From positions 1 through 5,906 of the forward strand of contig DYJQ01000024.1 of NCBI GenBank assembly GCA_020723045.1: 5,906 bases of DNA. Direction: 5' to 3'. The notes beneath the pieces were generated by a model. It was not told where the DNA came from. It did not search any database and saw nothing but the letters and a program-made list of their open reading frames with translations. Shown piece by piece: positions 5,472-5,906 of this stretch; the first letter of the stretch is position 1; every line of letters begins with the position of its first letter. The stretch comes from Candidatus Micrarchaeum sp. GTDB lineage: Archaea; Micrarchaeota; Micrarchaeia; CAILAH01. The translations under genes and the position numbers were made by a program.

Positions 5472-5906
5472 CATATAGTGCCCGCCGCCAAGGTGCTTCA
5501 GAAGCGCGGTTTTGACGTAAAATATGTGGCGTACGATTCTCCCTCGTTAAGGATACGTCCGCAAATGCGGCCGTAATGCTGCTCCACGATATAAAGCCAG
5601 ATGTCGTCCTCACGGGCACAAGCACACCCACACCCGACAGTGTTGATGCGTTTGAGCAGAGCATTGTTTATGCTTCGAGAACAGCCGGCATCCGCTGTGT
5701 TGCAGTCCTTGATTTCTGGGCGCATTATGTTGAGCGATTTAGCATTGTCGACCCCAAAACCCATGAGGTGCTCAAGCGGTTTGCATTCCCCCCTGATGCG
5801 ATCGGCGTAATGGGTGAGCGTGCAAGGGATAAGATGCTGTCGCTTGGCTTTCCGCCAGAGCTCCTCCACGTCACGGGCAACCCCGAATTCAATATCACAT
5901 ATGAGC
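5472..5906 (+). pseudogene. Broken GT-B glycosyltransferase-like gene, N-terminus missing, one frameshift, runs off the window
   Basis: Two plus-strand frames join into one recognisable protein. The first encodes HIVPAAKVLQKRGFDVKYVAYDSP (5472-5543), typical of the first beta-alpha-beta unit of GT-B glycosyltransferases, where a Gly-His pair precedes the Pro. The second frame is open from 5516 to the window end and continues the protein from 5543 as LVKDTSANAAVMLLHDI, then KPDVVLTGTS, GIRCVAVLDFWAHYVERF, FPPDAIGVMGERARDKML and LHVTGNPEFN. The pattern Asp-x-Trp-x-x-Tyr-x-x-Arg-Phe followed by a Thr-Gly-Asn-Pro is familiar from GT-B sugar transferases and epimerase-like proteins. One missing base, most simply a C in the run 5541-5543, would restore a single frame. 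There is no ATG in the first frame and the usual first 12-20 residues are absent; only a GTG at 5478 could start it. The substrate is unknown. An assembly error could explain the frameshift, but less easily the missing start. Confidence 0.7.

Noticed and set aside
5535..5580. Programmed frameshift in the glycosyltransferase-like gene
   Set aside because: There is no canonical slippery heptamer at the switch point, and the N-terminus is also missing, so mutation or sequence error is simpler.
5498..5869. A 123-residue minus-strand open frame near the right edge
   Set aside because: The opposite strand encodes recognisable glycosyltransferase-like motifs; this frame shows none and exists as their complement.

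Overview
The window looks archaeal. The evidence is an archaeal/eukaryal-type tryptophanyl-tRNA synthetase, a single-domain KaiC/RadA-like ATPase, TATA boxes about 26 bases upstream of start codons that lack a Shine-Dalgarno site, and strong GGTGA/GAGGTG sites only in front of genes inside an operon. Small genes and tight packing would suit a reduced (DPANN-like) archaeon, but that placement is inference. No rRNA, tRNA, CRISPR array or transposase was seen.

Layout. Bases 1-136 hold a GC-rich inverted repeat and then a very AT-rich promoter stretch. Two plus-strand genes follow: an unrecognised small helical protein (146-457), and a 383-residue protein (578-1729) with peptidoglycan-binding-like repeats and a C-terminal NlpC/P60 cysteine peptidase domain. 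A short convergent gap (1730-1814) contains T-rich terminators, a hairpin and a partial copy of the neighbouring gene's 3' end. On the minus strand, read from 4485 down to 1815, lies a probable four-gene operon: an unrecognised alpha/beta protein, a KaiC-like ATPase, tryptophanyl-tRNA synthetase and acylphosphatase. Upstream on the same strand, with its own promoter, is a TerC-related DUF475 membrane protein (4522-5439). Diverging from it at the right edge is a broken GT-B glycosyltransferase-like gene (5472 to the window end), which lacks its N-terminus and carries one frameshift.

How the genes fit together. The minus-strand operon mixes housekeeping functions (Trp-tRNA charging, acyl-phosphate hydrolysis) with an ATPase and a partner-like protein that may form a functional pair. 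The DUF475 protein is probably a metal-ion transporter. The most unusual item is the peptidoglycan-hydrolase-like protein: it has an endolysin-like layout and no visible secretion signal, in what appears to be an archaeon, a group that lacks bacterial murein.
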